From assembly GCF_963855985.1 (NCBI RefSeq), contig NC_087093.1, positions 10,981,501 through 11,045,500 on the forward strand: a stretch of DNA of 64,000 nt, read 5' to 3'. Of this stretch, positions 28,225 through 42,000 are shown in pieces. The notes under the pieces were generated by a model that had not been told where the DNA came from, did not search any database, and was given only the letters and a program-made list of their open reading frames with translations. Made by a program: the position numbers and the translations under genes. This stretch comes from Ostrinia nubilalis. Its lineage: Eukaryota > Arthropoda > Insecta > Lepidoptera > Crambidae. The first letter of the stretch is position 1, and each line of letters starts with the position of its first letter.

Positions 28225-28355
28225 AATCCCTGGCGCAGGAGTTGGAGATGGAGCGTAAGTCGCGGCAGCAGGCGATGGAGCGCGACGTCAAGAGCCCGCT
28301 CTCGGACCGCGCCGGGTACTACAAGAACTCCGTGCTCTTCAGCTCGGCCACTTAG
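28225..28355 (+). CDS. dac: dachshund, last coding exon and stop
   Basis: After a 5,678-bp intron, the acceptor tctcttgtcaacag opens a 131-nt coding segment: a split Glu codon, then SLAQELEMERKSRQQAMERD, a charged helix, then the tail KSPLSDRAGYYKNSVLFSSAT and a TAG stop at 28353-28355. The tail ending in KNSVLF-S-S-A-T is characteristic of insect Dachshund C-termini as I recall them. The phase matches both preceding exons. The coding part is GC-rich and high in CpG, and the sequence becomes AT-rich in the 3' UTR. A short antisense open frame over the start of the UTR is a by-product of this base composition. Confidence 0.94.
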
Positions 28356-28591
28356 CTACCACACCCCGGGGCCCCCGAGTACCCCGACAAAGAACACGAC
28401 AAAGACGCCGACGAGAGAAAACCAATCATCAGTGTCAAACCCGAGTTCAGGGAAAAGTGATCCCAAAGACAATTGACATCATCGGGAAACTCGATTCCCA
28501 CGCAAAATTGATAACGTTCATCAGGTAGTCTTAAGGATTTTCGCGATACAGATCTCGATGAAGTAGACACTTCTTTTGATTGAGATTAATT

Positions 28592-28599
28592 TGTAAATA
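28592..28599 (+). promoter_or_regulatory. Pumilio-type motif TGTAAATA in dac 3' UTR (first)
   Basis: Exact match to the Pumilio recognition consensus UGUAHAUA, 237 nt after the stop codon and 84 nt from a second exact copy. Function is inferred from the motif only; the octamer is AT-rich and can occur by chance. Confidence 0.35.
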
Positions 28600-28675
28600 T
28601 TGTTATTTGGAGTAAGAACGTAGATTTCGTGGCGTTAAGGCGAAGTCTTATGGACTCTTCTTCCATAGTGAAATT

Positions 28676-28683
28676 TGTAAATA
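28676..28683 (+). promoter_or_regulatory. Pumilio-type motif TGTAAATA in dac 3' UTR (second)
   Basis: Second exact TGTAAATA, 84 nt after the first. Pairing of two sites in the proximal UTR is more suggestive than a single hit, but still circumstantial. Confidence 0.35.
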
Positions 28684-29469
28684 TTTCTTTAAATTCATAG
28701 ACGTAAGCTAATACGGTTTTATCGACGATTCATGTAATTTATACGTCAATATTTTAATCCTTTATTAAAGTACCTTTAAACTTATCATTAAATGCCATAT
28801 TTATGTATTAAGTATTCACTTTTTGTAAATTTTTAAAATAATTCATTAGCATTTCTTTTACTTGATTCATAATTTGTACCTACATACATATCATAAGCTT
28901 CAATTTGCTGATTTGAATGAATAATGGTGGGAATTGATGTAAGACTGCATTTTCGAGGATTTTTCCAAAGTTAAAAGGAATTTCGATTGGTTAATTTAAC
29001 TACTTTACTAGTCTCAGCGTTTTTCTACAATGATAAGTGTTAAGTTCCTATGACACGTTTTGTTTAAAAGTATGAAGGACCATATCGTCAGTAAAACTGC
29101 AAATTATTTGTAGGTACGCGTTTCATTGTTAATAGTATTGTATAAAATTACGTTCAATAGTAATTACGATGAACCTTACTGTCGTGTAATTTATTCAATT
29201 TTAGTGCAATGATTAGATTTAACTGAACTAGTGTATCTCTTAAACCATAAAGTGTACGATAGTTAAGTTAGTGATTTTAAAAGGTACATTTTTACAATCC
29301 TTTATTGACTGAGATAACGGTTTTTGCGTACAATGTCACTTAAGTATTTTCTTTAATGGTCATGACGTAGATGCTGTATAAATATATAAACGCTGTGTCT
29401 CATATCCACGCAGAGTCGGTGTATATTGGTAGTTTCGTAATGTTAAGAGCGTAGTGTAACGTTATACAT

Positions 29470-29475
29470 AATAAA
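29470..29475 (+). terminator. AATAAA poly(A) signal, proximal
   Basis: Exact AATAAA about 1.1 kb after the dac stop, in 'cataataaagtat', followed by T-rich sequence ('gtgttatttatattg'). A plausible cleavage signal for a shorter dac transcript. Confidence 0.5.
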
Positions 29476-29931
29476 GTATAAAATAGTGTTATTTATATTG
29501 ATGCTTAGTTTTCGGGACGACTTTGAATGTCTAAAATAGTTAATTTAAAATCTAGAGATTGTATTGAGCGTGATATTGGCGCTTGGCTATTACATTACGA
29601 TTGATGTGAGAGCGTTATATCACAGTACAAATAATTCTGCATGAAAGAACGTTCACCTTTCTTTTCGCTGTACTGTGGCACAAATGGATCGGCGGTTTTT
29701 ACAAACTAAGCAATTGGGTCTCGAATAGTCGAAAAGCGCCGATGGAGAGAGCGCTTGATGCAAATAATTTCATATTATCTGTATGGGATAATGCGTCGTA
29801 ATAAAACTTACTTAGTTGTTACTATAAATGTTTAGCTGACGTGTGAATGTGTAAAGAGCGTGAATGTGGTACTTTTGTATCGGTTATTTTGATTTCCCAC
29901 AAAAACCTGATTGTGACAATACTGTTTTATG

Positions 29932-29937
29932 AATAAA
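29932..29937 (+). terminator. AATAAA poly(A) signal, distal
   Basis: Exact AATAAA about 1.58 kb after the dac stop. It is followed within about 35 nt by a G/T-rich stretch ('gtgttgtcgtagtggtag') resembling a downstream cleavage element, which makes it the stronger of the two candidates. Confidence 0.55.
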
Positions 29938-30235
29938 ATGTAAAGTATAACGATCGATTTCAAGCTGCAGTGTTGTCGTAGTGGTAGTTTTATTTCGTCA
30001 ATAAGCTGAGGCTTCTCGTTGTACCTATAATTTTACACCTTGGTTATAGTAGGTATGCAATCTTGAAAGCGAGTATTATTATTTATTATTTCTATTAGAA
30101 TTATTATTAATTTACTTAAAATTGTGTGTGTGCCTTGTATCGTAGATGAAAATATCAAGATTAAAAGTGAAAATTATCAGTTCGTGTTTTGTTGTTTGAC
30201 CCACATACCTGAATTCAAAATCTAGTCGATTAAAC

Positions 30236-30276
30236 ACATTAAGAATAAGAATAAGAAAGAATAAGAAAGAATAAGA
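30236..30276. repeat. A-rich microsatellite (AAGAAT/AAGAAAG units)
   Basis: Imperfect repetition of 'aagaat' and 'aagaaagaat' over about 40 bp. Confidence 0.7.
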
Positions 30277-30501
30277 TTACGTTATAATACTTACATAGAT
30301 ACTACTTAGACGTTGATAAGAGTATTCAAAGTAAAATGTTAAACAAACAAAAATGGAAAAGATACCGTATTACAGGAATACTCATGAATACACACAATTA
30401 TTTATATTCCAAAAAATATTTTATAATGATATCATTACCTACCGATAATTTAGGAACTTCCATACTAAATGAAAAGATTATCGAGTTACCTACTGAAATC
30501 T

Positions 30502-30624
30502 ATGGCTGAGTTGCACCACCTCATTTTAACCGTAACAATGACAATAACCGGTGTGTTTTGTATGGAGTTTGACAGATTTTTGACGTTTGTTAAAGTTAAA
30601 GTAAGATGGTGCAACTCAGCCTAA
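30502..30624 (+). mobile_element. MITE copy 3, just downstream of dac
   Basis: Ends 'ggctgagttgcaccacc' and 'ggtgcaactcagcc' with the family's internal 'ataaccggtgtgttttgtat'. It lies about 0.55 kb after the distal dac poly(A) signal. Confidence 0.85.
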
Positions 30625-31035
30625 GACGAGTCGCTTTTTCTTTGAGCCAGTTAAATAATGTCACTTCAACGCAATACAAACAAAAGGAAATACTGGCTAC
30701 ATAACAATCGTATAAAAAACAGTTGAAGTTCCAATTGAGAATGTTACTAGGTATGCAAAATCACTTGAAACCTATGTTACAGTTAAGCTTTTACATTTAC
30801 AAATACATTAGTTTTTATTTCATTCAAAAATACCCAGTAGTTATGATTTTATAGGCATTCAAAGTTCGCTTAAATATTGAGTCCCGCCGACGGTCACGTG
30901 ACCCCGTGTGACGTACATTCACAGCGTCCGCTCACTAGAAAACGGATATAAACATACTTAAATTTTTTTTTTTTGTAAATACAAACTTATTATACATATT
31001 AACACCCAGACCCATCACAGAAATTAAAATTGAAC
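30625..31035. other. Intergenic, nothing recognised
   Basis: AT-rich sequence between MITE copy 3 and a retroelement-like composite. A short GC-richer patch at 30875-30935 contains CACGTG-type sequence ('ggtcacgtgaccccg'). Confidence 0.4.
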
Positions 31036-31727
31036 CAAACCCAAACTTGATGCGATTGTGTCGTTTTATTGCGAATTACCTTCCAGCTCCATCATTAGAC
31101 CCCGATTACTATATAGGATTAAAATACTCATCAATACGATACGAACGAGCCCAAACTCGATGCATTTAAGTCGTTTTATTATAGAGTTCCTATGGCCACC
31201 TTCCAGCTCCATCATCAGATCAGCCCCATGTCATCATAATATTGCATGGTCATCCAAATCACATGTGTTTGCGAAATTTCAGCTTAATCGGTTGCCTGGA
31301 AGTGGGTCTTAATTCAGTTTGCAAGATTCCACCCATACAAATATGAGCCAGTCGTTGTAATATGACGTCACGCGCATAAAATGGCGGGCCGGCCGCCGCC
31401 CGCACTTTTAAAATTCAATATCTTGGAAACTAATTGACGTATCGAAATAATTCTTTCACGTGTATTTTTTATTTTTAACAGAGAATACAGAAAGCTAAAA
31501 AACAAAATTAGTGAACATTCTTCATTTCAAATTACTGGCTCTATTAAAAACTACTGCCTACCAGCCGTTAGAGCTCAGTACAGCAACGCCATCTCATAGT
31601 TGATAACGGAACTAAAACTCTCACTGCGAGTCGCACTCGCGCATAGGGTTCCGTACAAACATTATAAAAAGTATTTTTATTATAAGGGTTCCGTTTTTTC
31701 CTTTGGGGTACGGAACCCTAAAAATAA
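31036..31727. repeat. Composite lepidopteran-type retroelement remnant
   Basis: First part: two tandem units of about 110 bp, each starting 'cccaaac-tgatg' (31040 and 31150) and containing 'ccttccagctccatcat'. Then 'tcataatattgcatggtcat' and 'gcgaaatttcagcttaatcg', phrases I associate with interspersed repeats in moths and butterflies. The end has 'agggttccgta' (from 31654) and 'tacggaacccta', an inverted pair also common in lepidopteran retroelement tails. No reverse-transcriptase frame was seen. Family name cannot be given without a library search. Confidence 0.6.
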
Positions 31728-34700
31728 CAAACAATGTTAACTATGTAAGTACATCTAGCATAAGTTAACAATAAATTAATAAGTCAATTCACAAGGTGGT
31801 ACACAAAAATCTATTTTTACTGCTTTACAAATTGATATTCGTTAACAACACCTGTCGTCGTATCAGACGTCACAAGTACCTCCTTAAATTTATTCGTTAA
31901 AAAATCGACTCGAGATCGATCTTGCTTTTTTGTACCCAACTCCAGCAATCACAACTCACGATACGTGACGACGGCCGCCTTAATCTAACTGACAATAAAA
32001 CTACACTTCCATAAAGCAGAAAAGTCATAAGAACTCCCCGATTTTATATCGCTCCCGATCGCCGTTTTAAATCCTGTGAAATCGGAAAACTTCATATTTA
32101 TTGCTAATAGATTTTCGACCGGGTTGGGGATGCAATTTTATTTTGTCCATATGAATGATTTTTATATTTGCCCGTGGGGCGGGCGGCGCACCGGTGCATG
32201 ATGCCCCTGATTGCGACCACTGTCGTGATGACCCTCGCTGAAGGCTGTCCCGATAGAATCTTTGGTTGGTTTGACTCTGATGTCAGTTTGACCGGAAGCG
32301 AAATTAATAACTGTCAATATTTTGCTACGGTTGCTACGACGGAAGTCAAAAGCTCAATTTTCAGGGAGAAAGCTAAAAGCGCTGTAATGGTTTCCCTTCT
32401 GGTTGGTCGGAACATTATTTCTAAGTAGGTAAAAAATTATCCCAATTAGTTATCTCGCCAGTTTAAAAAGGACTGACATTCCAGTCATACGATCGAAGAC
32501 ATTTTGTTATGCTAAGTCTTAATTTAAATGCCGAACCCAGCTGCAGTTGCCGACTCACATTCTGCCTGAGGTAAGTTATCCTGAATTTATCTAAAACAAA
32601 GAAAATTCTTTCATTTATAACAGCAAACGCTGAGTGAGTCATCATCAAAACATTTTAAGTAACTGTGTCTTGTTATTTAATTATGTTAAGTTACTTAATT
32701 CGTTATAGATTGATGTTGAAATGGTTACATTACGAATAAGCAACCTACTTACAGCAAAACGGAAAACCTTGCATGGCGTTAGATGCAATAAACGATGAGG
32801 ATAAACCCTTTATATCGTTCTTTCAACTTGTTTAAAAAACAACTGAACCGTAACATAAAATGTTTTTTGAATCTTCACTTACTCAAAAAATTGTGCAACA
32901 AATTGGGCAAGTAACTTTTAAACGAGGTCCTGTGGTTACAAGAAGTGTTGAAAGCTCTTTAGACCGCAATAAGTACTATTTTTTCGGCGAACAAGAGTAT
33001 TGTATTGGGAGAATATTTTTTTCTGATATTTCTACTTAAGCATTCCCTAATTTTGGGCAGTATCAAACCAAAACCTTAACATTTAACAACACTCAATCGC
33101 ACTGATGATGAGCACATACGTATCCGCTTCTCTCAGATTTAGGAAGCATTGCTTATTCTTTAACGTCCCCTTTGACGACATGCTTCCATTTGTCTCATTC
33201 CTGAAAATGAGTTTTTTTTCATCGCATTCTAGATTTCGGACCCCTTGAAAATTCACTATACATACATCCTTGTTTTGGTCCTACTGTGAAAGTAATTGGG
33301 GTAAGCTGTCCCCAGCTCAAGTCAGATAGCTTCCAGTTCAGATATAATTATATTAATTGGTTCGTGAATTAAATGTAGAATAAGAGACTTGCAATTCTTA
33401 CTTTCTCAGCACTACAGATCAGAAAAATTGTATATTTTCTTTTACAGAAAGCTTAATACTTATTTCTATTAAAACTAGCTCTAAATTTTGCGCTTGAAGA
33501 AAGTCGGAAATTTTTTCAAGGTATTTGAGGCTGACTAATTAGTCAGACTTCTTAGAAATATTTACATCCAGACATAATACTTACCTAATTGGTTTTTTAT
33601 CACAAACTAAACCTAAGCTAATTTAATTTCTTATTATGGTGGCCTGTTCCTCATTCAAGTAGGAAGGTCTACGTTTAGACTTCTGACTTCCAGACCCTAA
33701 TTCAATTAATTTTCTTGACGTCCATTATGTTTATTTTTGTATTTGTGGGAAGAAAACATTTAAAAGTTTATCAACATCAATCCCTCACTCAGCGTCCTAA
33801 ACGCCGCCGGTGACACAAAGATCTACCGCGATCTAAGCAGTAAGTATTGTTGAACATATTAATTTATGCTCTCGTTCGAACATATTATACATTGTATAGT
33901 AGTCGGAGTTAATATTGCGCGCATAAATATCGCGCCAAGAGACAGCCCGTGCCTCCCGTAGTCTCTATTGAAGTATGGCATGAGCTACAGGTTGATGCTT
34001 TAGGTATTAAATTTGCCTTTATTAGTTTTCGTTTTTCATTAGCCGCTAGAAGCAAGTATGCAACTCACGAGAATACGAATTTAAACGAGCAGACACTGTC
34101 GTACGTGTATTTATATTGCAATTTTAATTTATTTTATAGTTTTAAAAAAGTGAATTATTTCAGTAGACATTTCTGCCATGATAATTAATTTTCGTTATGC
34201 TTAGTTATTACGTTATTATTTGTTGCTGTTGCGGCGTTCAACCTCTTTACGCCAATCTGTGCGGCGTTCTCGTTTTAATTATAATAGGACTTCTTTTGTT
34301 TTTCACTCTTGCATTTTTCACTATTGTACTGAGCTGTCATAATTGTAATAAATAATCGCTAAAACCGTAAAAGTGTTCTACGGAACAGTAGCATTACGGA
34401 CAGGTCATCCAATCCGTGTGTTAAGCATAAAATAAGCAAAAGTACCCATTAATTTTTTATCTTAACAATGTTTAAAATCATAACAATAAAACTTTTATGA
34501 ACGTAACATTGAATTTCAATATACTGAAAAAACTAAATTTTAATCAACTAATGAAATTAATAAATTATATGTATGAAAAACGACGTTAATATAAACAAGA
34601 TTTTCACAAAACACGTTCAAAATAAAGCCCCCTGTAGACTCGTACGCAACGCACGCACCTGCCAGCGCGGGCGTAATTTTCGCTGCGACGCGGCCGTTGG

Positions 34701-35898
34701 ATTAGTTTTTCCGCATGATAATTAAATAACTTTGAGCTGTGTTGTCGCGTGATGTATGACCGTGTTTATTGTCTTACGATCCGTGTACGGCTCCCTTTAT
34801 TTTATTGCTGCGCCTGAGAATGGTTCACGCGGTACAAGCGCAGGATGCGGGCACATTAATACATTGTTATGATAAAATGTAGCTTCAACTAGCACACTCT
34901 TTTATCTTTGGCTTAGTAAGATTTTTTTATAAAAACAGTACCCACGATTAATTCAAATCTTATTTGTGACTATTTCGCAATTTTAAAAATTATCTAATTT
35001 CTCATTTTCACTGCTTATAAATTAGGAATCAAAAAAGTCCTGTAGTGCTGAAGAATTAATTAAAGATTTGATCTATGTTTAGTCTGTACCGTTCAGTTTG
35101 AGCATATCGTTTCAAAACGATATGATGCTCATACGGGATTCTATTCATGTTTCTGTACATCATTTGGTAGTCTACAATACTGTGCTTCAAATAAATTAGT
35201 CCGATTGATTTATTAATTAATGATTAAGCTTTGTCATTTTCCCATGGCAGCTCATAGAGTCTGAAACCAACCCCAATAGAAGAAGACCTTTCTATTCTGT
35301 GGTAATATAAACAAGACCATTTTAAAAGTAGTTATCAACCAAAAGGCGACTAATTAAAATTTCCCCTTTAACACCTTGCGAACGTTGCCGAAATCTTTAT
35401 TCATTGCGAGACAATCGCGGGCCACAATGGTTACTCAGCAACGAAAACATCTTAACCCTTCTTTCAGGGGTTGTCAGAGCAATTTGCATTGCATTTGAAT
35501 TCAAAATACTTATTCCACTTTTCGTTGAAACCTTAATGGTTTGTTCAAAGTCCTTCCTTGCACTCATTCGGGGTTTATGTTGTAGAATCTGATAAAAGGT
35601 TTCAGGGAATGTTCAGATGTCGCTATGGATAGTTCCTGAAATCAGCTGAAGTGAATAAGTATTTTTTAACAATCAGGCTCTATTATTTTTAAATAGGTAT
35701 ACCTTTCTGATAGTGCCTGCAAGAATGGTTCAGTAAATCCTGATATTATTTATCTTTGTAATATTACTCGTACATTGTGAACTAGCCCAACCAACCATTT
35801 CACATCTCCCTTCGATCCTCTAGCTACTTAGTCGACCTGCCGACCTAGCATGAACGACACCTGCTTGTGGGTCTGGTAGAATAATTAGGTTATTATAT
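31728..35898. other. Intergenic, no gene recognised; GC-richer patches
   Basis: Mostly AT-rich. Patches at about 31960-32290 and 34630-34850 are GC- and CpG-richer and could be enhancers. Open frames of 60-86 codons there match nothing. A small perfect hairpin near 35100 is listed separately. Confidence 0.4.
35100..35130. repeat. Compact palindrome
   Basis: GAGCATATCGTTT and its near-complement AAACGATATGATGCTC are separated by two bases; nine central pairs are perfect, with a two-base bulge before the outer GAGC/GCTC pairs. May be a chance palindrome or a protein-binding site. Confidence 0.5.
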
Positions 35899-36027
35899 TA
35901 AGGCTAAGTTGCACCATCTTCCTTTAACTTTGACAAACGTCAACAATCTGTCAAATTCCATATTTTTGTACCAGTTATTGTTATTGTTACGGTTACGGTT
36001 AAAATAGGGTGGTGCAACTCAGCTTAA
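35899..36027 (-). mobile_element. MITE copy 4, opposite orientation
   Basis: Begins 'aaggctaagttgcaccatc' and ends 'ggtggtgcaactcagctta'. The interior reads as the reverse complement of the other copies, e.g. 'gacaaacgtcaacaatctg'. A 125-codon open frame starting at 36009 begins inside this element and is judged accidental. Confidence 0.8.
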
Positions 36028-39000
36028 GATTTCCAAAGATTCTGAACGTTTACAGATTGTTTAATACTTGTAGCAATGTGTACGTCAGTCCAATTGAAAG
36101 TCCTATTAATTGTTCAGTATTAGTAAAATTTTCAGTAGGTAGTTTTCTCATGCATGCGCGTGCGCAGCCTACGAGCCCTGTAAATAGATTATGTTTAGAA
36201 CGGTTAATAGATATTGTAGCTTTTAATAACAATGTAAATAAAGATCAACAACCTTATGCGAACCTAGACAATAACCATGGAAAATATGCGGTTTTTTGCA
36301 ATAACCGATTATCTCACAAGAGACATCGCGTGACGACAGGTACTTGTTTCCAGTTCGAACCGGTTTCGCAGCTTTTTATTTTATAATCTTGTGCCAATAT
36401 TACAATCTGGTAGTTCATAATTGAAACATTTTGTACTTAATTTAAATATGAATACACAAACAATTATTTAGATGACTATGCATAGCAATTTTTTTTTATA
36501 AATTTCAATAAAAATGCAGCTTTTTATTATACGACATGAGTACTGTTCGTGGAACATACAAATAACAAGATTTTGTACTTTAATCTTGACTTTTATTTAT
36601 AAAAACACAATATTTACAAAAACCAGTACGAGTTGGTGAGAGTGTGATGAGGAAGAGAGATATAATTTTTTAGTGTTGCCAACATTAACCATAAAAATAA
36701 GGCATAGACACATTAGACACATTCAGTATGAAATTAAGCCGTGTTTACATCTACGGATGTGGACAAGTACAATCACTATCATCAACATGATTTAAGACTT
36801 CAGAGGTCTTTCGATCTCCAGAACAATCCTATAACATCGGTAGCATGTTATATTCAATAAAATAATTTATTAATTAATACAATTATTCAAAACAACCTGT
36901 AATAAAATGGTAGTAGGTATCATTTTTCTGAATTATATGCCTAATTATGAAACTAGAAGGATTTTCAGACTGCAATCCCTGATCCTTCGTCAAATATAAC
37001 TTTTAAACTTCTCAATTGAAAATTGTCCCTTGAAACAGGAATTAAAAAAGGATTTTTGTAGTACTTATTTTTTAATCTTGTTTTTTTTTTAAATGTGTCA
37101 ACAAATCAATGCTGAAACTTTTAAAGGATATCGATATGCCCTTCCTAGAATCCTGCAATCTCTGTCTGTACAGGTAAAACAGCTCCATATCCAGACAAAG
37201 TAGCAGGGGGCAACTAGTCTAATATGAAACTGATCGATAAAATGGCGTCCGCGTCGAAGGCGGCACAGAGACAATAATAAATTGTAATTACAATTTAAAA
37301 TGAGCAGGCGTCGCCGGGGGAGGGGCCTGGTGCCCCCACGCGGCAGGCTCACGTGTGTGCACTTTTTACTACGTGCATGCACTCAGTAATTAGTGCATGT
37401 GTGTGCGTTTGTAGTTTAGAATGCAATGAAAAAGTTTTTCGATGGAATACCTACGTCGACGCTGAATATTTGGGCACCCGGTCTTGGGGGGTTAGGCTGT
37501 TTTTGTAGCTGTAAATCGTCTTTAACAACATTTTTTTGCCAGAGATTCCTAAGACTCTTATATTTAGAAAAAAACAATGCACCATCTTCTAAATCTAATC
37601 ATCATAAAGTACAAGTACTACAAATCTAAAATACATCTACATTTTTTATCAAAGACTCAAGCTTCTGAACGAGTGTTTCTGTAAAACGTATTAAAAATGC
37701 AGTAACTCAGACCTAACGCTGTTGTTTTTATATTATTATTTCATAAGCTGAGAAAATTTGAATTAATTACAATAAACAAAACGCAATACTGAATTCGGTA
37801 TACAATTTTGAGAAATATAAGTTTGTTCGTTCCCAAAACGATTTGATACGTATCGAATAGCTATTTACCAAAATTACACGTTACCGAACAGTTTCTTACT
37901 TTATTTTCATTCCCCATATTCGAATATGATTCTCTGTATAAAAAGATGATGATGTATTTTAAATAAGAGAGACGAATCATATTAGCCGGATTCCGTAGAA
38001 TACATCAGTATAATAAAGGCTGGATGGTTCGGTAGCTTTGAATTTGTGGGGGTTTTCTGGTGAATTTCCTCATTGGAGAATTTTCTTAGAATTGTTTTTG
38101 CAAAGTGCCTCTTTCATTGGCACATACTATAGTAATCATAAAGCTATTTTTTAAAGTTGGTTCTAAAATGGCTAAGTGGCTTTAATCATCAACAATGAAG
38201 GGCTATGGAGATTTTCATTTCTCAATTCTGAATTATCTTTTAGGCGCGTTTAAACAACTACTGAAAATTTTTCAACTTACGAGATTTAGATAACTTTTAT
38301 TTTTTTATTTTTAGACAATATCCTGGAAAACGTACTAAAGAGCTTATAAAATGCTGCAATTAAAACTGAAACTAACATTGACTATCAAATCAAGCACTGA
38401 TCATAGCCAGCTATGAATCTCCTGAAATGTAGGTGTATCAGACTGAAATAGAATTAGCAATTGAAAGACATACTGGATTTTGGAAGAAATTGACCAGCTC
38501 ATTCAGGATAACCCCCATAGATAGACCCCATATTGTTATTAAGATAAATGGCATGACTTAATAACTTCTTTAACGTAAGAATTACATTCAGAGTATGCTA
38601 TTCATAAAGATTAGTTTACAAATATAGTTGCAACCAGAATGATATTTTATACCAAATAAATTGTCAAGAAAAATGTAGAGCTACCTACAACCTAGCATGA
38701 AGTTCGTACCTAGTCTATATCAGTCTTTTACTTTAAGATACTTTTATTTCAGAAGTTAATTAATTGAAGACTTATTAAGTCACTTTTTAATTAGTTCCTT
38801 TGACGGAAATAGACACACTCCTAAGCAGTTTGATTTATAACTTAGTATTCTCAGAATCTGTCTCTTTTACTGTTTTTGGAATTAAGTAGATGTCTGACAT
38901 GAAGAATGTATTATAATCATTACGATGCCTCAGTCGTGTCAACGGACCCCTAAAAATATAGAGATCATAATCGGACAGGTCTGGTTTAGGGGCCGAATAA

Positions 39001-42000
39001 GATGGAAATACATTTTAATGATTATTATGCCCGTAAACGATTTGCCGTGATCGTTGTTATGTTATTCAATGGATCTGCCCATCAATTCGAACACTTTTCA
39101 CCTATTTTGTTTTTATTGTGACAAAACGAATATATTCTTTTGAGACTTGATTGCAAAAGAAAATTTGGTTTGGGAGGGGCTTGACCCAGCTCAGGGCAAG
39201 TTAATACACAAAATATTCCCCTCAGGTCTTTTTATTCAAATTCAACAAATGACAACAATATTCAAAAACTAACTTTTCTAAAATAAGGGAGTGGATGTGA
39301 AGGCTTTTATATAGAGAATGAAAAATCAAACACATAGGCACTACCTACTTTGTCATGATGTTGCCAACAAAATGTGCTATGTTAATATTAAATAAGTATA
39401 ATATAATATAAGTAAAGTATTATAGCTACTTACTTTCTTTATGATTACTTACTTAAGTAGTTCACTGCTGTACAGCTCAATCATTTAAGACATCAAACAA
39501 TAACTAGATCGAACCAAAATTAATTGTGATCTCGAAATTATTATTTTAGTTACATCGTGTATGATTTTTAACTCGGTACAAGTGAATTATTAACGTATGC
39601 TAATATTCACAAAAGTGCGTTACTTGACGAAAATTGTGTGTCGACTCTACATTCTTTATCCCACAGAAGACTCGACCCCAAGATGTCCAGATCAAAACCG
39701 CCCAACCCTCTGACCATCTTCCTACTTTTAATAAGCAGTTAACTTACACACTAATGAAAATTACTATGCTATAATAGTGCAGGCAGAGTGGCTGTTTAAA
39801 GTCAACAACCTACCCACCTATGCCCTTTATAACAATAATTTGGCGCCAGGATATATGATTGATCGACGTCGTAAACGTCAAATTTTGGGCCCAAAATAAA
39901 AGAACATCGCATCAAACGACCACATCAGAAAGTACGAAATTTGTTCCGAATAAACGAATCAGCGCAAAAAAAGAATTGGAGTCTTAGTTAATAAACGCGC
40001 CAAAAATATTAAGTAACTGCAGCAAAAAAAGTGGACGAGACTCTAAATCGAGTTATTTAATCTAAGTCCAATCACTTCTTAGAAACATACATACTGACTA
40101 TGTATGGTACCTACCCTGTTTTTATAAATCGGTACGTCTGCAAAACATTATAAAAAATATCACTATAAAACAATAGCCTTAGCCATTCAGCAATTGTAGA
40201 TTAATTTTTGAACTAATGTCAAGGCGCACAATAAACAATACACAATACAGTCGAAAATTTTCAGTTGACGCCAAGGATTTGACTTTAACTCGATATTGTA
40301 TTTTCAACTGTGTATACAGGCCAACACCCTTTTTGTCACTTTCTATCAAATGATAACAGCGCCAAGTAGGAACGAGATAAAACAGTGCAATAGTTAAAAT
40401 AGGTTTAATAAGCTGTTTGCATTATTATGAATAAGGGTAAGGCTGCAGATTTTGCAAATTCTTTCAGTAAAGAAAGCTATTAACTACCTAGGAATATACA
40501 CAGTTCCCAAGAGATGCGCGATAATCTTTGACGAACCGGAATCCTCGCGAGGGAGCCGCGGGCACTGGCTAGTTTCAAATATAACCTTTTTAAAAATTAA
40601 ATATTGTTCGGATTACTTCTTTGATACCACATAGATTAATTTCTGATTACACATCATTTTTATGAATTGATTTGATACTTAAATTATGGTAGTATGACCT
40701 CACATTCTAAGTTTAACTTTCATACATACGAGTAGAAATCTCCCATCAGTTAAAACAATGCTACAAAATTTAAGTGTTGAAGTTAATTATTCAAACCCTA
40801 AGTGGTCGCATGAGGCCGCGGTCTCAATTGATACGAGTAACTATTTTGTCTCGATTCGCGAGTACTTGAAGGGCTAAGGGATAAAATTTCATTCAGCAGA
40901 GGTCCCTTTCTCCACCAAAGTCCTGCCAGTAGCTGAAAATGATGATGTGTTAATGTACCTAATCAGGAGACCATACTTCTCTGTAGACCAAGCTGCCAGT
41001 TTTCAGTCAGGTTTCCAAAATGGTCGTTCATCTTTGAAAACTGTGTGTAGAGCACTCAACTGCCCACAAACTGGCTTGTTTGTCCCCCCTGTTGGTCCAC
41101 TGCGCTTACTGAAATTAGAAATTATTACAGAATTTTGAGGCCTTACCTGAGTGATTTGTGCTAGCATTTTCGAAAGGAAACCGCGACTTGGCAAAAGAAG
41201 GACTTAGCATCTTTCTCAAAACAACATCTGACTTAGGTACTTTGCTTGTTAGCAAACTCTGTTGAGTATTGGTGACTTTCAAAGCCAACATTGTTTTTCT
41301 AGTTTTCTCATGAAAAATCGTAATTTTCCTAATAATACATTGTTTCTATTAAAAATAGAATAGTTAAGCGAACGAGTTTTCCTGGTGCTGAAATTAAATA
41401 ATAAGTATCTGGTTGTCGTTTTCAAGTCTGTTTTTTATTGGAAACTGTCTTAAAACGACGAACCTTTTTCAAAATCTTGGTGTAGCTACTCACACATTAT
41501 TTTGTTTCCAGATCATTCTGAGATAGAGACGGTTTTGTTGACACGTGAAAAAAGACCTATACTTTTATTTTTATTTAGCTTGGTTGATTAGTATTTTCCA
41601 TTTTCCGACTTTTTGTATCTTTAGCGATATGTCCAAGTTTAAGGTTGGGCTACACACTAATAAACTAAACTCGTCGAATAGTTGATTGGAGCGGGTCAAA
41701 GCACAGACGCGGGTCCATTTTGTTGGCGTCTGTGCACCACAGATTGTTTGCTCGCCGTCTGTTTGTAATACGCACCGCTGGCATACGAAATTATAACCGA
41801 ATTTTGAGGCGGCCGAAACTCAATATGGTTGGTTCTAACGGCTATTTCTGTTGTGATTGTTGCGAAATTGTTTGTTGTATAAATTATTGGCGGGAAATTC
41901 AGTTTTGAAGCTAACCGCTGAAATGCAAGCCTGAATAGTATTCAATGTTTATCGGCGAACGATTTAGCAATAATTAAATAACAAAAATATATTGATGATG

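Larger units (their letters stand above)
28356..29960 (+). other. dac: dac 3' untranslated region (end uncertain)
   Basis: No transposon or repeat was recognised from the stop codon to about 30.1 kb. The stretch has two canonical poly(A) signals (29470 and 29932), two Pumilio-type motifs soon after the stop, and low G+C typical of insect UTRs. The true end would lie 10-30 nt after one of the signals. No splice acceptor followed by an open frame was noticed here. The extent is inferred. Confidence 0.65.

Noticed and set aside
28352..28570. Antisense open frame over the dac stop and UTR
   Set aside because: Shadow of the dac exon and its GC-rich edge; no promoter or family resemblance.
36009..36386. 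125-codon open frame, the longest in the window
   Set aside because: It starts inside MITE copy 4 on a non-ATG codon and has no domain; frames of this size are expected by chance in 64 kb of AT-rich DNA.
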